Notes: generated by a model from the sequence alone, not told the origin. Positions 37,701 through 49,100 are shown, counted from the first letter of the stretch. The stretch: DNA of 64,000 bases from Paenibacillus graminis (GCF_000758705.1 NZ_CP009287.1:1798001-1862000), one strand, 5' to 3'. Numbers and translations are program-made.

Positions 37701-40700
37701 TTTCATTGCCGCCAGTTAACAACAACCGCAATCTGGCGTATTGCATGTATACTTCGGGAACTACCGGCTTGCCGAAAGGGATTCTGGTTGAGCACCGCTC
37801 CTTAATGAATTTTTTATCAGCGATGTTGGACATGCTGTCCTTCGGGAAAGATGAGGCGTTTTTATCTTTAACTACGGTCTCATTTGATATTTTCTGGTTA
37901 GAGAGCATCCTGCCTCTGTTAGCCGGATATCGGGTGGTCATTGCCGATGAGCTTCAGCAAAAAGATGTACACGCATTGCTGACCCTGGTAAAACAAGCGG
38001 AGATCAGCGTAATGCAAACCACGCCGTCGCGTCTGAAGCTCCTGCTGGCTGATTCAGAGCAGGCGAAAGCGCTAAGCTCCTTGCGTTATTTGCTTGTCGG
38101 AGGGGAGCCCTTGCCGCAGGCCCTGGTAGAGCAGGCAAGAAGGATCATGAACAGCAGCCGGATATTTAATCTGTATGGTCCAACGGAAACCACGGTTTGG
38201 TCAACGGCACAAGAGGTGACGGCAGGTCCCGTAAATATCGGCCAACCTATCAGGAATACACAAGTTTATATTCTCAATGATGAGCTTCTGCTTCAGCCCA
38301 TAGGTGTTCCCGGCCTCTTGTATATCGGCGGTCACGGTGTTGTGCGGGGGTATCAGAACAATCCGGAGCTGACGAACCAGAGGTTCATTGAGAATCCGTA
38401 CCGTCCGGGTGAACGAATCTATTGTACGGGAGATATAGCCAAGTGGACGGAAGAGGGTACGATTGAATATTTGGGAAGAGCAGATTTCCAGGTGAAAATC
38501 CGCGGCTACCGCATGGAGCTGGCGGAGATCGAGAAGCAGCTCGATACTCATCCCGCCATTGAAAAGTCTGTGGTCCGTGCCCGGCAGGATGCCCAAGAGG
38601 AACAAATACTGGTTGCGTATTATACAACAGCCCGCGCCGTTTCGGGCGGGGAGCTGCGGGAGCATCTGCAGAAGTTTTTGCCGGTGTACATGATTCCGCA
38701 GCATTTTATGCAGCTCGATAAGCTTCCCCTCATGATTAGCGGCAAGCTTGATGTGAAGGCGCTGCCGCCTGTAACGGGTACTTTGGTTCAACCGGGCGAA
38801 GCACGCAAGCCGCAGGATGAGGTGGAGACGAAGCTTCATGAAATTTGGCGGAAAGTAATGCGTATTGAGGATGTCGGTGTACAGGACGGATTTTTTGAAA
38901 TGGGCGGAAATTCGATTCAAATCATGCAGCTCGTTTATGAAATCAACAAATGTTTTCCGGTGTCCTTTCAGTTTACTCATTTTATTGAACGGCAAACGAT
39001 AGAGAGAATAGCGGGTTTCATCAAAGAGGCCATACAAGAGGAGCGGGAGCAGGAATTGCCGTTCATTGCTGCTGATCCTGCCAACCGGCATGAACCGTTT
39101 CCATTAACCAATGTGCAAATGGCATATTACCTGGGCAGAAGCAGCCATTTTGAATTGGGCGGTGTTTCGACCCACTCGTATCTGGAGATTGCAACGGAGC
39201 TGGACATCCGCCGGTTGAACCAATGCCTGAATATCCTGATTCGAAGACATCCCGCGCTTCACACCGTGTATTTGCCGGATGCCACACAGCAGATTCTGCG
39301 GGAAGTGCCGGAATACCCTATTTGTGAATACGATCTGAGCGGATACGCCGAAGAAGCCAAAGACCAGAGAATTGCTAAAGAAAGAGAGCGGATGTCTCAT
39401 CATATCTTCAATCCGCAGGTATGGCCGCTGTTTGAAATTGTGTCCTTTCGCTCTTCCCCGGAGGAGAGCCTGCTGTGCGTCAGCTTTGATCTGCTGATTA
39501 TGGATGCTTACAGTCTGGAGATTCTGCAGAATGAGCTCCTGGCGCTGTATGCTGACCGCTCATCGCCACTGGAGGAGCTGTCCATTACCTTCCGGGATTA
39601 CATTGTAGGCTACCAGCAGATGAAAACCACCAAGTGGTACCTGGAAGACAAGGAGTACTGGCTGCACAAAGTGGACGATTTCCCTTTGGCTCCCAGCCTT
39701 CCTCTGCTGATACAACCGCAGCACGTCAAAAATCCCTATTTCAAGCGGAAGTCGAAGCAATATTCGCAGCAGCATTGGCGGCAACTGAAACAAATTTCGC
39801 AAAACCATAATTTGACCCCTTCGGCGGTGTTATGCACTGTCTATGCCGAAGTGTTGGCGAATTGGAGCAATCAGCTTGAGTTTGGCTTGAATCTGACGCT
39901 GTTTAACCGGCTGCCCTTGCATTCTGACGTAGACAAGCTGATCGGGGACTTCACCTCTCTGTTGTTGTTGGAGGTCCGTATGAATCCCGAAGATTCATTC
40001 TGGGAGAAGGCGGGCAGCATTCAGCAGGTGCTGATGGAAGCATTGGGCCATCGTCATTTCGACGGTATTGATGTGATGCGGGAAATCAGCAAAAGGAGAG
40101 AGCTGGGGAACAAGGCGCTGATGCCGATCGTGTTCACAAGCGCATTATTTGAGAATGGTGAAAACGGCGGGGAAGCAGCAGAGGAACAAGGCGGTGCCTC
40201 TGACGGGAAGCAGGACACTGGCGGAATCACGCAAACATCCCAGGTCTATCTCGATAACCAGGTGGCGCTGATCCATGGGACAATGGTGATTAATTGGGAC
40301 TATATCAGCGAGCTGTTTGATCCTGCCCTGATGGATGCCATGTTTGAGCAATATCTTGCGCGGATCGAAGCCATTTTGCATTCCCGGGAGGAAATGGGCT
40401 TTCCGGCGGTCCCGGCGTCCGACTACGCCAGTATTCAGGCCTATAACCATACCGAAGAGCCGATACCAAGCAAGACCTTGCACGGGCTTTTTGAAGAAGC
40501 CGCCCACCAAACTCCATATGCGGCAGCCATTGAAGCCGATGACGCAAGCATTACCTATAAAGAGCTTGATGAGAGAGCGGACCAGGTGGCCGGTTGCCTG
40601 CGGAGTCTTGGGGTAAGCGCCGGTGATAGGGTTGGTGTGATTGCCAGGAAGGAAATTGCTACCTTTATTAATCTGTTAGGCATCCTAAAAAGCGGCGCTG

Positions 40701-42295
40701 CCTATGTGCCGATTGATCCGGAATACCCGCAGGAACGGGTGGACTATATTCGAAACCATAGTCAGTGCAAGCTTGTTCTGGAGACGGATTTTTACGAGAA
40801 GACCCGTAGAGGACAGCAGCCGGTGGAGCTGCAGCCTAACGCCCATCTACCGGAAAGCTTGGCTTATGTAATCTATACGTCGGGAAGCACAGGGAATCCC
40901 AAAGGCGTTATGATCAGTCACCAGGCTGCATGCAATACGGTGCTGGATATCAATCAGAAGTTCCAGGTGGATGCAGCAGACCGGATATTGGGCATCTCTT
41001 CGCTTTGCTTTGATCTCTCTGTTTATGATATTTTTGGAGCATTTGCTGCCGGGGCCACGCTTGTATTGGTGAAAGACCAGAAGGATATCGGGCAGCTTGC
41101 CGCTGCCTTGTCAGCCGGAAAGATCACCATCTGGAATTCTGTTCCCGCGATCATGGACCGGGTGGGAGCAGAAATAAGAGCGCAGGGCATATCTCAGAAA
41201 AATCTTGATTTACGGCTGGTGCTGCTGAGCGGAGACTGGATTCCCCTTCATTTGCCGGAGACTGTCAAGCAGTTGTTCCCTGCGGCCAAGCTAATCAGTT
41301 GTGGAGGTGCAACGGAAGCGTCCATATGGTCCATCTATTATCCAATAGACGAGGTGTTGCCGCAGTGGACAAGCGTTCCCTATGGCAAGCCTTTAGCCAA
41401 CCAGCAATTCTATGTCCTCAACCGGCAGTTGGGCTATTGCCCGCTTGAAGTGCCCGGCGAGTTGTATATCGGGGGAAGGGGAGTGGCAAACGGCTACCTG
41501 AATGATCCCGGAAAGACCAGCCATTCCTTTATTCATCATTCCGAATTGGGGTACATTTATCGAACCGGCGACTACGGAGTATTGCATCGGGATGGCTGGA
41601 TGGAGTTCCTGGGCAGGAAGGACCAGCAGGTGAAAGTGGGCGGCTACCGCATCGAGTTGGGCGAAGTGGAGGCGCAGCTGCAGCGTTGTGAAGGGGTCCG
41701 GCATGCGGTTGTGCTGGCAGCAGACGGGGAAGAAAAGCGGTTGAGCGCCTATCTGATTCCAGACAGCCATTCAGCAGACCAGGCAGCATTCGTCAATGAA
41801 GTCAGAGCGCGTATAGCCAAGGTTCTGCCCGATTATATGATCCCGTATTCTTTTGCCGTGCTGGAGCAATTTCCTCTGACTGCGAACGGGAAAATAGATG
41901 TACAAGCGCTGCTGAAGCTGCAGCCCTGCGGCAATAAGCAGACCTCAGCCTATACGGCTCCGCGCAACGAGGTTGAAGAGCGCATCGTAAACATCTTTAA
42001 GGCGCTTCTGGAAGCGGACCAGGTGGGTACACTGGACAATTTCTTTGAGATGGGCATCAACTCCGTCCAGATCGCAATGATTAACAATAAGCTGAAGCAG
42101 GAATTCCAGAAGGAGATTCCTCTCCTCACTCTGTTTGAATACGCAAATATTCACGCGCTGGCCGAGTATTTATCCGGGAATGACCAGAATGAGACGGATG
42201 AAATGCCGCAGGAACAACTATCCACGCGGAATCAAGGGAGAGAGCGGATGAAACAACGAAGCGCCAAAAGAAGGGGGCATACGGACAGTGAATAA
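31784..42295 (+). CDS. Hybrid PKS-NRPS: KS-decayed AT-KR-ACP-C-A(Gly)-T-Cy-A(Cys)-T
   Basis: 3503 residues, GTG start with AGGGAT upstream. KS: C178, H314, H352. The AT remnant is the shortest in the cluster (about 522-725); GHSxGE has become GRGKSQ, Gly614 at the nucleophile position. KR: TGGLGGMG from 1013, Y1175, N1179. ACP: S1334. C: HHIITDG from 1514. A: code DILQLGLVWK, glycine-type. T: S2377. The next condensation-like domain has DLLIMDAYS from 2569 (DxxxxDxxS) in place of HHxxxDG, the signature of a heterocyclization (Cy) domain. The last A reads DLYNLSCIWK, one residue from the common cysteine code DLYNLSLIWK. T: S3427. Prediction: addition of a hydroxylated C2 unit, glycine, then a cysteine cyclised to thiazoline. 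No oxidase domain is present, so thiazole formation is not supported. The basic tail ends ERMKQRSAKRRG. Confidence 0.92.
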   Translation: MQNYNGLEIAVIGLAGRFPGASTISEYWDNLKNGVHSVRTFSVPELIAAGVEPDLAAKAEYVKAKGYLEAGNCFDARFFDYTPLEAELMDPQMKVFHECIWAALEDAGYAAEADQQLIGLFAGASPNHIWEGLMGLSGKSGVIGHWAASQLLDKDYLSLRIAHKLNLKGPALSVYTACSTSLVAVHMAAQSLLNGECDIALAGGVTVTLPEKSGYEYQEGMILSPDGKCRAFDADGKGIVGGDGVGAVVLKRLQDALDDRDQIYAVIKGSAVNNDGHQKTGFTAPSTIGQAEVIRTALKLAEVSPDSIDYIECHGTGTPLGDPIELEALELGYNPERRHACALGSVKTNIGHLDSAAGIASFIKTVLALKHTMLPPSLHFQTPNPVLNVIEKGFYINDRLTEWPRKNEPLRAGISAFGIGGTNAHIIVEQAPTLPESSAGREWQLLPVSAKTPSALAGLKKELERYSKAGQSRLEDIAYTLQVGRKHFPVRELVLVNRKSHRVLQFAEMATKKGTAGWEGAPVIFVIPDFTQHVWSGSELVELEQWYQEEPGARRFLNQALEIMNRLVPGRAALKPEDLRKREYNPVLAFGSYYAAGKLFIEWGLHPEAVIGRGKSQWLAGCLSGELSLEEAVRSFLLSLDDCGTEQPEADRRIVRREEIWLVLGAEEEVQPFLDKQSAKPQIIALDQLNTYSLMAAVGSMWLYGKDIKWRELYQYEQRNRLSLPTYAFDRQEFPVDTQLFNLKHLLNRPPSGKDCPPARSDDIGKWLYVPAWESAALPNYEGRMLSRDAVWLIFCDPAGLGAALDDLLKQQQIRCIIVEHAEHYGQITADHYRVNPLRSEEMDRLYRSLDTVPDHICYLWTVTSPMEPELANIEIGQQLFLHHILHLVQFLGAAAVAQEVHLQIVSNGLYSITQEEMLCSMKGLLLGAGKIIPYEYPNIKVCHVDFPLAEGDATRTREQARQMLREFQFEFPNKQVAYRGKSRWIESIQKPLFLASPGKVSLFKENPVCMITGGLGGMGLALAEYLAKQHTARLVLVGRSAFPPKSEWEQRLNRPEDAEITRIIRTLRSLEAAGAVIEVHSADISDFSAMQQVVAQAEARLGPITGVLHTAGVADYAGVIQRRTQAMTDEVLLPKVTGTIVLDTLFRNRKLDFFVLFSSIGNYIYGRKFGQVGYNAANEFLDAFVHYRLQHREGFTATINWNDWAEAGMSVKAMEKNRGLHKEVNDLQFEAEAITTEQGVNVFRYIMENQMNRVIVSALDLPALMEESNNISVEAILEQEAAVHAAEAGTAAVGSSTLTEAELQQQIAGIWSTVLGITAIGIDEDFFALGGDSLKAITILSLVFKKLGVKLPLPAFFHKPTIGEITRVIHEANRTTYAQIRHAPQKEGYPLTPGQKRLYFLSQMEKENKQYNNIIALQVKGPLNFGKLEACLNQLIRRHESLRTCFRRISGEWVQCIEEEVQLTLDVVAIHGTVNDKHIEDWIQSFDLAAAPLWKMGVFKESEHQHLIVFNIHHIITDGTSNAILIDEFTTLYQNDGNPGALPPLTIQYKDYAEWRNDGANISNEAAEAYWLDTFSGEIPLLQLPADFSRPAFKTYRGSAEMFSIPKEQVQEIKELAAQQEATLYMVLFAVWNIMLAKLSDQEEIIAGVPTSGRNHSDIERVIGMFVNTLPIRSRVSKELTFAEILLAMKTNISNALEHQDYPFEDLVSRLQITRDFGRNPLFDVMFAFQNANVQRQEAGQVHLNELQIAPYPYKATTSRFDLTLDGEERAGELVFTLEYATDLFKRETVKRFIRYFRTILQEVLKHPAQKMGSIHLLDDQERDQLLHRFNQTAGEYPEHLTVHQIFADRVKEHPHHVAVTFRNQSITYHELDLRVKQAAYALQAQGIGPDQIVALLTTRSVDMIVGILAILQAGGAYLPLDPSLPANRVAYMLEDSRVQVILTNTSVENQGNRVVIDMRSLEIGQGASHSLSLPPVNNNRNLAYCMYTSGTTGLPKGILVEHRSLMNFLSAMLDMLSFGKDEAFLSLTTVSFDIFWLESILPLLAGYRVVIADELQQKDVHALLTLVKQAEISVMQTTPSRLKLLLADSEQAKALSSLRYLLVGGEPLPQALVEQARRIMNSSRIFNLYGPTETTVWSTAQEVTAGPVNIGQPIRNTQVYILNDELLLQPIGVPGLLYIGGHGVVRGYQNNPELTNQRFIENPYRPGERIYCTGDIAKWTEEGTIEYLGRADFQVKIRGYRMELAEIEKQLDTHPAIEKSVVRARQDAQEEQILVAYYTTARAVSGGELREHLQKFLPVYMIPQHFMQLDKLPLMISGKLDVKALPPVTGTLVQPGEARKPQDEVETKLHEIWRKVMRIEDVGVQDGFFEMGGNSIQIMQLVYEINKCFPVSFQFTHFIERQTIERIAGFIKEAIQEEREQELPFIAADPANRHEPFPLTNVQMAYYLGRSSHFELGGVSTHSYLEIATELDIRRLNQCLNILIRRHPALHTVYLPDATQQILREVPEYPICEYDLSGYAEEAKDQRIAKERERMSHHIFNPQVWPLFEIVSFRSSPEESLLCVSFDLLIMDAYSLEILQNELLALYADRSSPLEELSITFRDYIVGYQQMKTTKWYLEDKEYWLHKVDDFPLAPSLPLLIQPQHVKNPYFKRKSKQYSQQHWRQLKQISQNHNLTPSAVLCTVYAEVLANWSNQLEFGLNLTLFNRLPLHSDVDKLIGDFTSLLLLEVRMNPEDSFWEKAGSIQQVLMEALGHRHFDGIDVMREISKRRELGNKALMPIVFTSALFENGENGGEAAEEQGGASDGKQDTGGITQTSQVYLDNQVALIHGTMVINWDYISELFDPALMDAMFEQYLARIEAILHSREEMGFPAVPASDYASIQAYNHTEEPIPSKTLHGLFEEAAHQTPYAAAIEADDASITYKELDERADQVAGCLRSLGVSAGDRVGVIARKEIATFINLLGILKSGAAYVPIDPEYPQERVDYIRNHSQCKLVLETDFYEKTRRGQQPVELQPNAHLPESLAYVIYTSGSTGNPKGVMISHQAACNTVLDINQKFQVDAADRILGISSLCFDLSVYDIFGAFAAGATLVLVKDQKDIGQLAAALSAGKITIWNSVPAIMDRVGAEIRAQGISQKNLDLRLVLLSGDWIPLHLPETVKQLFPAAKLISCGGATEASIWSIYYPIDEVLPQWTSVPYGKPLANQQFYVLNRQLGYCPLEVPGELYIGGRGVANGYLNDPGKTSHSFIHHSELGYIYRTGDYGVLHRDGWMEFLGRKDQQVKVGGYRIELGEVEAQLQRCEGVRHAVVLAADGEEKRLSAYLIPDSHSADQAAFVNEVRARIAKVLPDYMIPYSFAVLEQFPLTANGKIDVQALLKLQPCGNKQTSAYTAPRNEVEERIVNIFKALLEADQVGTLDNFFEMGINSVQIAMINNKLKQEFQKEIPLLTLFEYANIHALAEYLSGNDQNETDEMPQEQLSTRNQGRERMKQRSAKRRGHTDSE

Positions 42296-43100
42296 ATCTC
42301 AGGTGCTGCAATTTTACACGGAGTATACTCCGAACACAGACCCATTCAGCCTGCGCTATCTCTTCGATGAGCTGCCAAGTGATCTGAGCGGGTTATGCAG
42401 ATTGATTAAATGTCAATTGATTCATCCTGGGATGGTGAAGAAGGTAAGACATTTGCTCACTTCCTATACCAAAAATGAAGACGAGAAATTCTATACCATT
42501 CATGACATGCTCGAAGCATTGGTGGAACGCAATGCCAATGGAATTATCGATGAGCGGCTGCCCCGGGAACGCTTGATTGTCTCCTGCCGGTACCATTCGC
42601 TGCTGCTTATTTCCATGCTGCGTTCCATGGGAGTTCCCGTGCGCGGCAGAGTCGGATTTGCAAGGTATCTCTCAGAGCATCAATTGAAATATATAGATCA
42701 CTGGATTTGCGAGGTGTGGAACGAAGGCGAATCGCGCTGGATCAAAGTGGACCCCGATATGGAAATCGTCGATCTTCAAGGGGATGATTTCCTGTTGGCC
42801 GGGGCTGCCTGGTTAATGGCCAGAGACAAAGAAATCAACCCGCAGCTTTTTGGCGTGAAAAAATCATGGGGAATGCATTATATCCGCAACAACCTCTGTT
42901 ATGATCTGCATGCTGTGCTTGGCCGGGAGCTGCGGTACTGGGATTATCCTCCTATTTGCCAAAAGGAAATAGAGGATATGGATTTCGAGGAGCTGCAATT
43001 GCTCGATGAAGTCTCCATATATCTTCAAGACCCGGATGCGCACTTCGGGCAGTTGCAGGCACTTTTTCTGGAGAATGAATCGCTGCAATTCAAAGGGTAG
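42288..43100 (+). CDS. Transglutaminase-like superfamily protein
   Basis: 270 residues, GTG start overlapping the previous stop by 8 bases, with AAGGGGG about 10 bases upstream. The transglutaminase/NGT-type triad is visible: Cys100 in SCRYHSLLL, His138 in YIDHW and Asp155 in KVDPDM, the spacing expected for the Transglut_core fold. No signal peptide or membrane segment is seen, so it is cytosolic. Homologous folds act as amide-bond formers in some hybrid pathways (AdmF in andrimid biosynthesis) and as amidases in others. In a cluster without a thioesterase it is a candidate for chain release or for joining an amine to a carrier-bound acyl group. It lies between megasynthases, so it is part of the operon. 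Confidence 0.75.
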   Translation: MNKSQVLQFYTEYTPNTDPFSLRYLFDELPSDLSGLCRLIKCQLIHPGMVKKVRHLLTSYTKNEDEKFYTIHDMLEALVERNANGIIDERLPRERLIVSCRYHSLLLISMLRSMGVPVRGRVGFARYLSEHQLKYIDHWICEVWNEGESRWIKVDPDMEIVDLQGDDFLLAGAAWLMARDKEINPQLFGVKKSWGMHYIRNNLCYDLHAVLGRELRYWDYPPICQKEIEDMDFEELQLLDEVSIYLQDPDAHFGQLQALFLENESLQFKG

Positions 43101-43134
43101 GAGAGCCGAAGGATCAAGAAAGCGATGGTGTTAA

Positions 43135-46100
43135 ATGATGGACAAATTGAAAAAGTACATCTACGAGCTTGTTGCATCCAAGAAGCTGACTGCCAAGGAA
43201 GCGACGGAGTACATCACATACCTGCAAAACGGAAATGAGCATAGGAGCGAGGAGATTGCGGTTATCGGAATCTCCGGGAGGTTTCCAAAGGCAGATAAGG
43301 TAGAGCAGTTCTGGGAGAATCTCTATTCCGGCAGAGATTGTCTAGATACCTTTCCTGAAGAGCGGTTTCAGGATGGACAGGCCTTGGGACCCGGCGGGCA
43401 TGTGACAGGCGGGCGCTTCAAAAAAGGCGGATATTTAGACGAGATCAGTTTTTTTGATGCAGAGATGTTCCGCATTTCGCCTAAGGAAGCCTTATCGATG
43501 GAGCCATACCAGCGGATCATGCTTGAAGTTGCTTATGACACGTTAGTCAATGCAGGCTATGAAACGCAGGATATTCTCGGCTCCAGAACCGGGGTTTTTA
43601 TCGGGCGGGACCACGTAACAGGGATTGAGTACCGCAACTATGCCGCACCCGATATCTTTCGTTTAACGGGGGGCTGGCCGGGTATCTTGGCCAGCAGAAT
43701 CTCCTATGTATACAACCTGAAGGGGCCGAGCGTTGTTTTTGATACCTCTTGCTCCTCCGGGTTGGTAGGACTTCATTTTGCTTGTGATTCTTTGCGCAGA
43801 AATGAATGTGACATGGCATTTGTAGGCGGCATTAGCGGCCTTTTTTATTTTCCCCCCGTCAAGGAAGACGGTTCCCTGGATCAAGTCGAATCCGCTGAAG
43901 AAATGATCCGGGCTTTTGACAAAGATGCAGAGGGCACGGTTTGGGGAGAAGGCTGCGGCGGGTTGCTTTTGAAGCCGCTGTCCAAGGCGGTCGCAGATAA
44001 GGATGTGATTTACGCGGTCATCAAAGGCAGCGGAATCAACAACGACGGCCTTTCCAAAGGCATCACCGCACCGAATGGGGAAGCGCAGGAAGAACTGTTG
44101 AAAAAGGTATGGAAGCAAGCGCAAGTCAACCCCGAAACGATCCGTTATATCGAGACTCACGGGACGGGAACCGTCTTGGGAGATTCGATCGAATTGAATT
44201 CGATCATCAATGCTTTTCAAGCGTTCACCCCCAAGAAGCAGTTCTGCGGTGTGGGTTCGGTAAAAACCAATATCGGCCATTTGGTCGGGGCTTCCGGGAT
44301 CATCTCCCTGATAAAAGCCGTATTGATGCTGCAGCATGGGGAAATTCCGGCCTCGCTGCATTTTCAGGCGCCTAGTCCGTATATCAATCTGGCAGATTCG
44401 GCCGTATTCATCAACGATCAGCGGAGCAGGCTGGAGAAGCGGAACCACCCGATCCGGATCGGGATTAACTCGTTCGGATTCAGCGGTACGAATTGCCACG
44501 TTCTGCTTGAAGAGCCGCCGGTGCCTGTATATGAAACAAAGGCGGAGAATAACGTATTCCTGCTGACTTTATCCGCCAGAAGCGGCCAGAAGCTGTTAGA
44601 GGCTGCGCAGAGCATGCAGCATTTCTTGCTCACGAACCGCAGCATTAATCTGGCCGATCTGTGCTGCACCGCAAGCCGGTTCCGCAATCATTTCACTAGC
44701 CGGGTGGCTATCATGTTCAGCAGCTATGAAGATTTGCTGGCCAAACTGAAGATTATTAAGGAGACACGGGATCTTTCCCGGTGGAACGATCATCCCGGAA
44801 TCAGCTGCCAAACCCATGAAGTGGTATCGGATACGAAATCATGGATAGAAGCTTGGGAGATCAGGGAAGGCGAAAAAATCGCACTGGATAAAACCGCAAA
44901 CGAAGTGATTAAGGAGCTGCTGCAAAAGAAAGCAGGCAATGAAATGCTCTGGGAGCAGGTTGCCCGCTTCTACCTCAAGGGCGCCAGCATTATTTGGCGT
45001 ATGCTCTATCCTGACGGCAGAAAACTGGCTATGCCCGGCAATGTTCTGGAACGGACGAAATATTGGCCGGCTAAAGCCAAGCGGGAAGAGGTATTCCAGG
45101 ATGAACTGTATTATAAGGCTGAATGGGTAGAAGAGCACAGGCAGACCGCAAATACGGGAGCTGCCCGTGATACGGTCCTGCTGATTGTGCATGAGACGGA
45201 TACAGCCCTATGGGAGCCGCAGCTTTTCAGGAAAATACGGGGAAAGCGTTGCATCCTTGTAGAAATCGGCAGACCCTATCAAAAAATAACCGGCACGCAT
45301 TATTATGTATCCAATTCAGCTGAGGATTTCTCCGCACTCTGCGGGGAGCTGGATATTTCGGCCCTGGAGCAAATTCTGTATGCAGCGCCTTCCCGGGACG
45401 GACTCCCGGATTCTCTGGAGGAATTCAAGGATAGCTTCAATCAGACAGTGATGAATCTGCTGTACCTGGTGAAAGCCCTGCAGGCTGCCAATAGCCTCAA
45501 TAAGAATCTGGACATGGCCTTGATTACACAAAATGCCCATGTCCTGCAACCCATGGATACGGTTTCCGACCCATTCGCCCATACGCTCTATGGAATAGGG
45601 AAATCAATCCTGCAGGAAAACCGTTCCTTTCATGTTCGGCATATCGACATCAGCCATGAGCCTGCCGATATGGATTCACTTCTAGCAGAGCTGGAAGTGC
45701 CTTCTGCCGACTATTCGGTAGCGCTGCGCCATGGCCGCCGATACGTTGAAGTCATCAAGAGGGCGGATATGGCGGAAGAAGCCAGTGAAGCCGCAGGCAT
45801 AGAAGCGGGAGACACTTTCCTGATTACCGGCGGCTTGGGGCTGCTGGGAATTGAGGTCTGCAAATATCTAAGCCAAAAGAACAGAGTGAAGCTGATCGTC
45901 CTCGGAAGAACGGCTATTCCTGACAGAGCATCCTGGCCATCGGTCATTATGGAAAATGAAGATAAACAGCTGCTGAAAAAAATCAATGGCATTCTGGCTA
46001 TTGAAGCTCTGGGCTTCACGCTTGATTACCATTGTGTAGATATTTGCGACGAAACCCAGCTCCGGCGGACCGTCCAGCTGATCCGGGAGCATCACGGGAG

Positions 46101-49100
46101 AATAAACGGTGTATTCCATTGTGCCGGAGTTGGGGTAGGGGACATCGAGGATTTTGGCATGAGTGAGCAGGAATTTGAACAAAGACATGCGGCGAAAACC
46201 TATGGAAGCTGGCTGGTACACCAGCTTACAGAGCCGTTCAATACCGGGTTTACCCTGTTGTTTTCTTCGGCCGTCAGCATTACTGGCGGAAGAGGTTCGC
46301 TGGCCTACACGGCGGGCAATGCTTTTATGGATGGCTTGGCGGAAACCATCAAGCTGCAGGGGCCAAACGTGATGGCCATAAACTGGTCCACCTGGGAAGC
46401 GACCGCATCCCATCTTTCCTTGCAGGAGGACAAGCATTTCTTTGAGTTCCTGTCCACCCATCAGGCATTGCAGGCACTGGATCTGGTTATCCGCCGCCGG
46501 ATGTTCCGGACCATCGTCGGCAAGCTCAACGTTCGGAACAAGCTGCTTGAATTGGAGAACGTATGGCCTTTCCGGTTGGCGGATGAGATCAAGCAGACAC
46601 TGTTCACGAAGACACACCGTGAGGAGCAGCCGATCCGGCAGACCCGAGTCACAGTGAAGGAGCCGGAAGGTTATACAGCCACACACCGGGAATTGGCCCA
46701 GGTATGGGGTGATATTCTTGGACTCGCCTCGATCAGCGTGTTCGATTCTTTTCATCAGCTGGGCGGGGACTCGATTCATGCTGCGCATCTGCACAAGCGC
46801 TGGAATGAGCGGCATCCCGGCACGCTTGACGTGACGGATATTTACAGATACCCGACCATCCATGAAATGGCCGGGTATCTGGACAGCCGACAGACAGGCC
46901 AGCCTGCTGCGCTTAATCTGGATAGTATTCTGGAAGGGTTCAAGGGGAGCAAATATTCCAAAGAAGAGGCAAAGAGGCTGTTGGCAGAATGGACTGAAAA
47001 TTCATCCGGTCAGCGCCTTCACCCCGCCGGGAGTGACGAATATGCCATCATTGGATACGCCTGCAAATTCCCGATGGCAGATGATGCCGAACAATTCTGG
47101 CGGAATCTTACGTCGGGAGTCAACGCGATCCGGCCATTTCCTGAGTCAAGAAGAAAGGATACCGACAGTTACCTGGCTGCACATCAGATCAGCCCTGGGG
47201 ACAATGCGTATTGTCAGGGGGGGTATCTGGAGGAGATTGACCGGTTTGATTCCGCCTTCTTCCACATTTCTCCCAGAGAAGGAGAATTGATGGACCCCGA
47301 GCAGCGGCTGCTGCTGGAGAATGTGTATCAGGCTGCCGAACACAGCGGCCTGGGCGGCCGAATCCTGTCGGGTACCCGAACCGGCGTGTATGTCGGAAAG
47401 GATACCACAGGACGGAATGAGTATAACAACAGGGTGGATATCCTGGACCCCTTGAAAGTGACTTCAGGCTCGACTGGCATTCTGGCCAGCAGAATCGCCT
47501 ACTATCTTAATTTGAATGGCCCTTGCCTGGTTGTGGATACAGCATGTTCTTCCAGTCTGACCGCAATATGTCTGGCGACGCAGGCCCTGAAGCAAGGACA
47601 GATTGATATCGCCATTGTGGCGGGCGTATCTCTGGCGTATCTTCCTACCCAGCATAACTCTCTGATAGACTCTGTTGACGAAATGATCCGTCCTTTTGAT
47701 GCTGAGGCTAACGGGACCATGTGGGGCGAGGGGGCAGGGACGATCATCCTGAAGCGGATGAATGAAGCGGTGCAGGACAACCATGTGATTCATGCTGTAA
47801 TCAAGGGTTCGGAGATGAACAACAACGGAGCATCCAACGGTATAACTGCACCGAATGCCGAAGCGCAGGAGAAAGTACTGGTAGCCGCCTGGAAAGCGGC
47901 CAATATTGATCCCGAAACGATCTCTTATATCGAGGCCCACGCAACCGGAACCCAATTGGGGGACCCTATTGAAATAAAGGGAATTACCAATGCTTTCAGG
48001 CGGTTTACGAATAAAAAGCAATTCTGTGCCGCAGGCACCGTGAAAGCCAATATCGGACATTTGGTCGGGGCCTCAGGGATGGCGTCGGTCATCAAAATGA
48101 TTCTGGCGTTTAAGCATAAGCAATTGCCTCCGGTTCTACAGTTCAAAAATCCGAATCCATTTATAGAATTTGCCGATTCTCCTATTTATGTTAACGACAG
48201 GCTTCAGGATTGGAACGGCTCGGCCGCTCCCCGCAGATGCGGCATCAGTTCATTTGGGTTTAGCGGAACGAATTGCCATATCCTGCTGGAGGAACCTCCA
48301 ACCTTCCCCGGTCCGCAGGAAGAGAAGCAGGACTGGTATATTCTGGCGCTGTCGGCAAAGACGGCAGCATCCTTGAGCGCATTAATCAAGCGCTACATTC
48401 TTCAGATCAACGGATCAGTCACGCTGGATTTGCGAAATCTTTGCTTCACCGCTAACATCAGCCGGGGACATTATGAGCATCGGGTCGTCATCCTGTTCCG
48501 GACCGGCAATGAGCTGCGCGCCAAGTTCAAATATCTGCAAGAGGCGGGTCTCCCGGAAGCGGCGGATCACGATCAGAGAATCTATTACAAGGCCAGCAGG
48601 ATCAGTTATGACCGGAATGGTGATGACGAAGAAGGACTGCTTGAGGAAGATAAGCTCAAATTAAACAGGCTGGCAGAGAGCTTAATGGAGGAATGGAGCA
48701 TTGAAGAGACGTTGTTCGCTGTGGATCATTTGCACAAAATTGCGCGATTGTACACGGATGGAGCGGATATCAACTGGGATCGTCTATATCAGGGCAAGCC
48801 TTACCGGCTGACCGAGCTGCCGGTCTATTCCTATGAAGCTGTCCGCCATTGGATTGGCGACAGCAGCCGGAAGCTGTTGAACCCTTCAGTGAAACACTAT
48901 CAATTGCAATGGCTGCCGGATCATAGAGAAGAATCCGCAGGGAGCAAGCCGAACGAAGGTGCCTGGCTGTTTATAGGGGGAACCGGAACCAAGAGCAAGG
49001 AGCTGCTCAGCGAATTGCGCAAGCAGGAGATTGAACTCATTGAGGTCACTCCGGGAACCCATTACCACCAATTAGCTGCTAATCGGTACAGCATCGGTTC

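Noticed and set aside
40861..42060. Oxidase domain making a thiazole after the Cy-A(Cys) module
   Set aside because: The A domain runs straight to the T domain with no flavin-type insertion, and no discrete oxidase gene is seen, so only thiazoline is supported.
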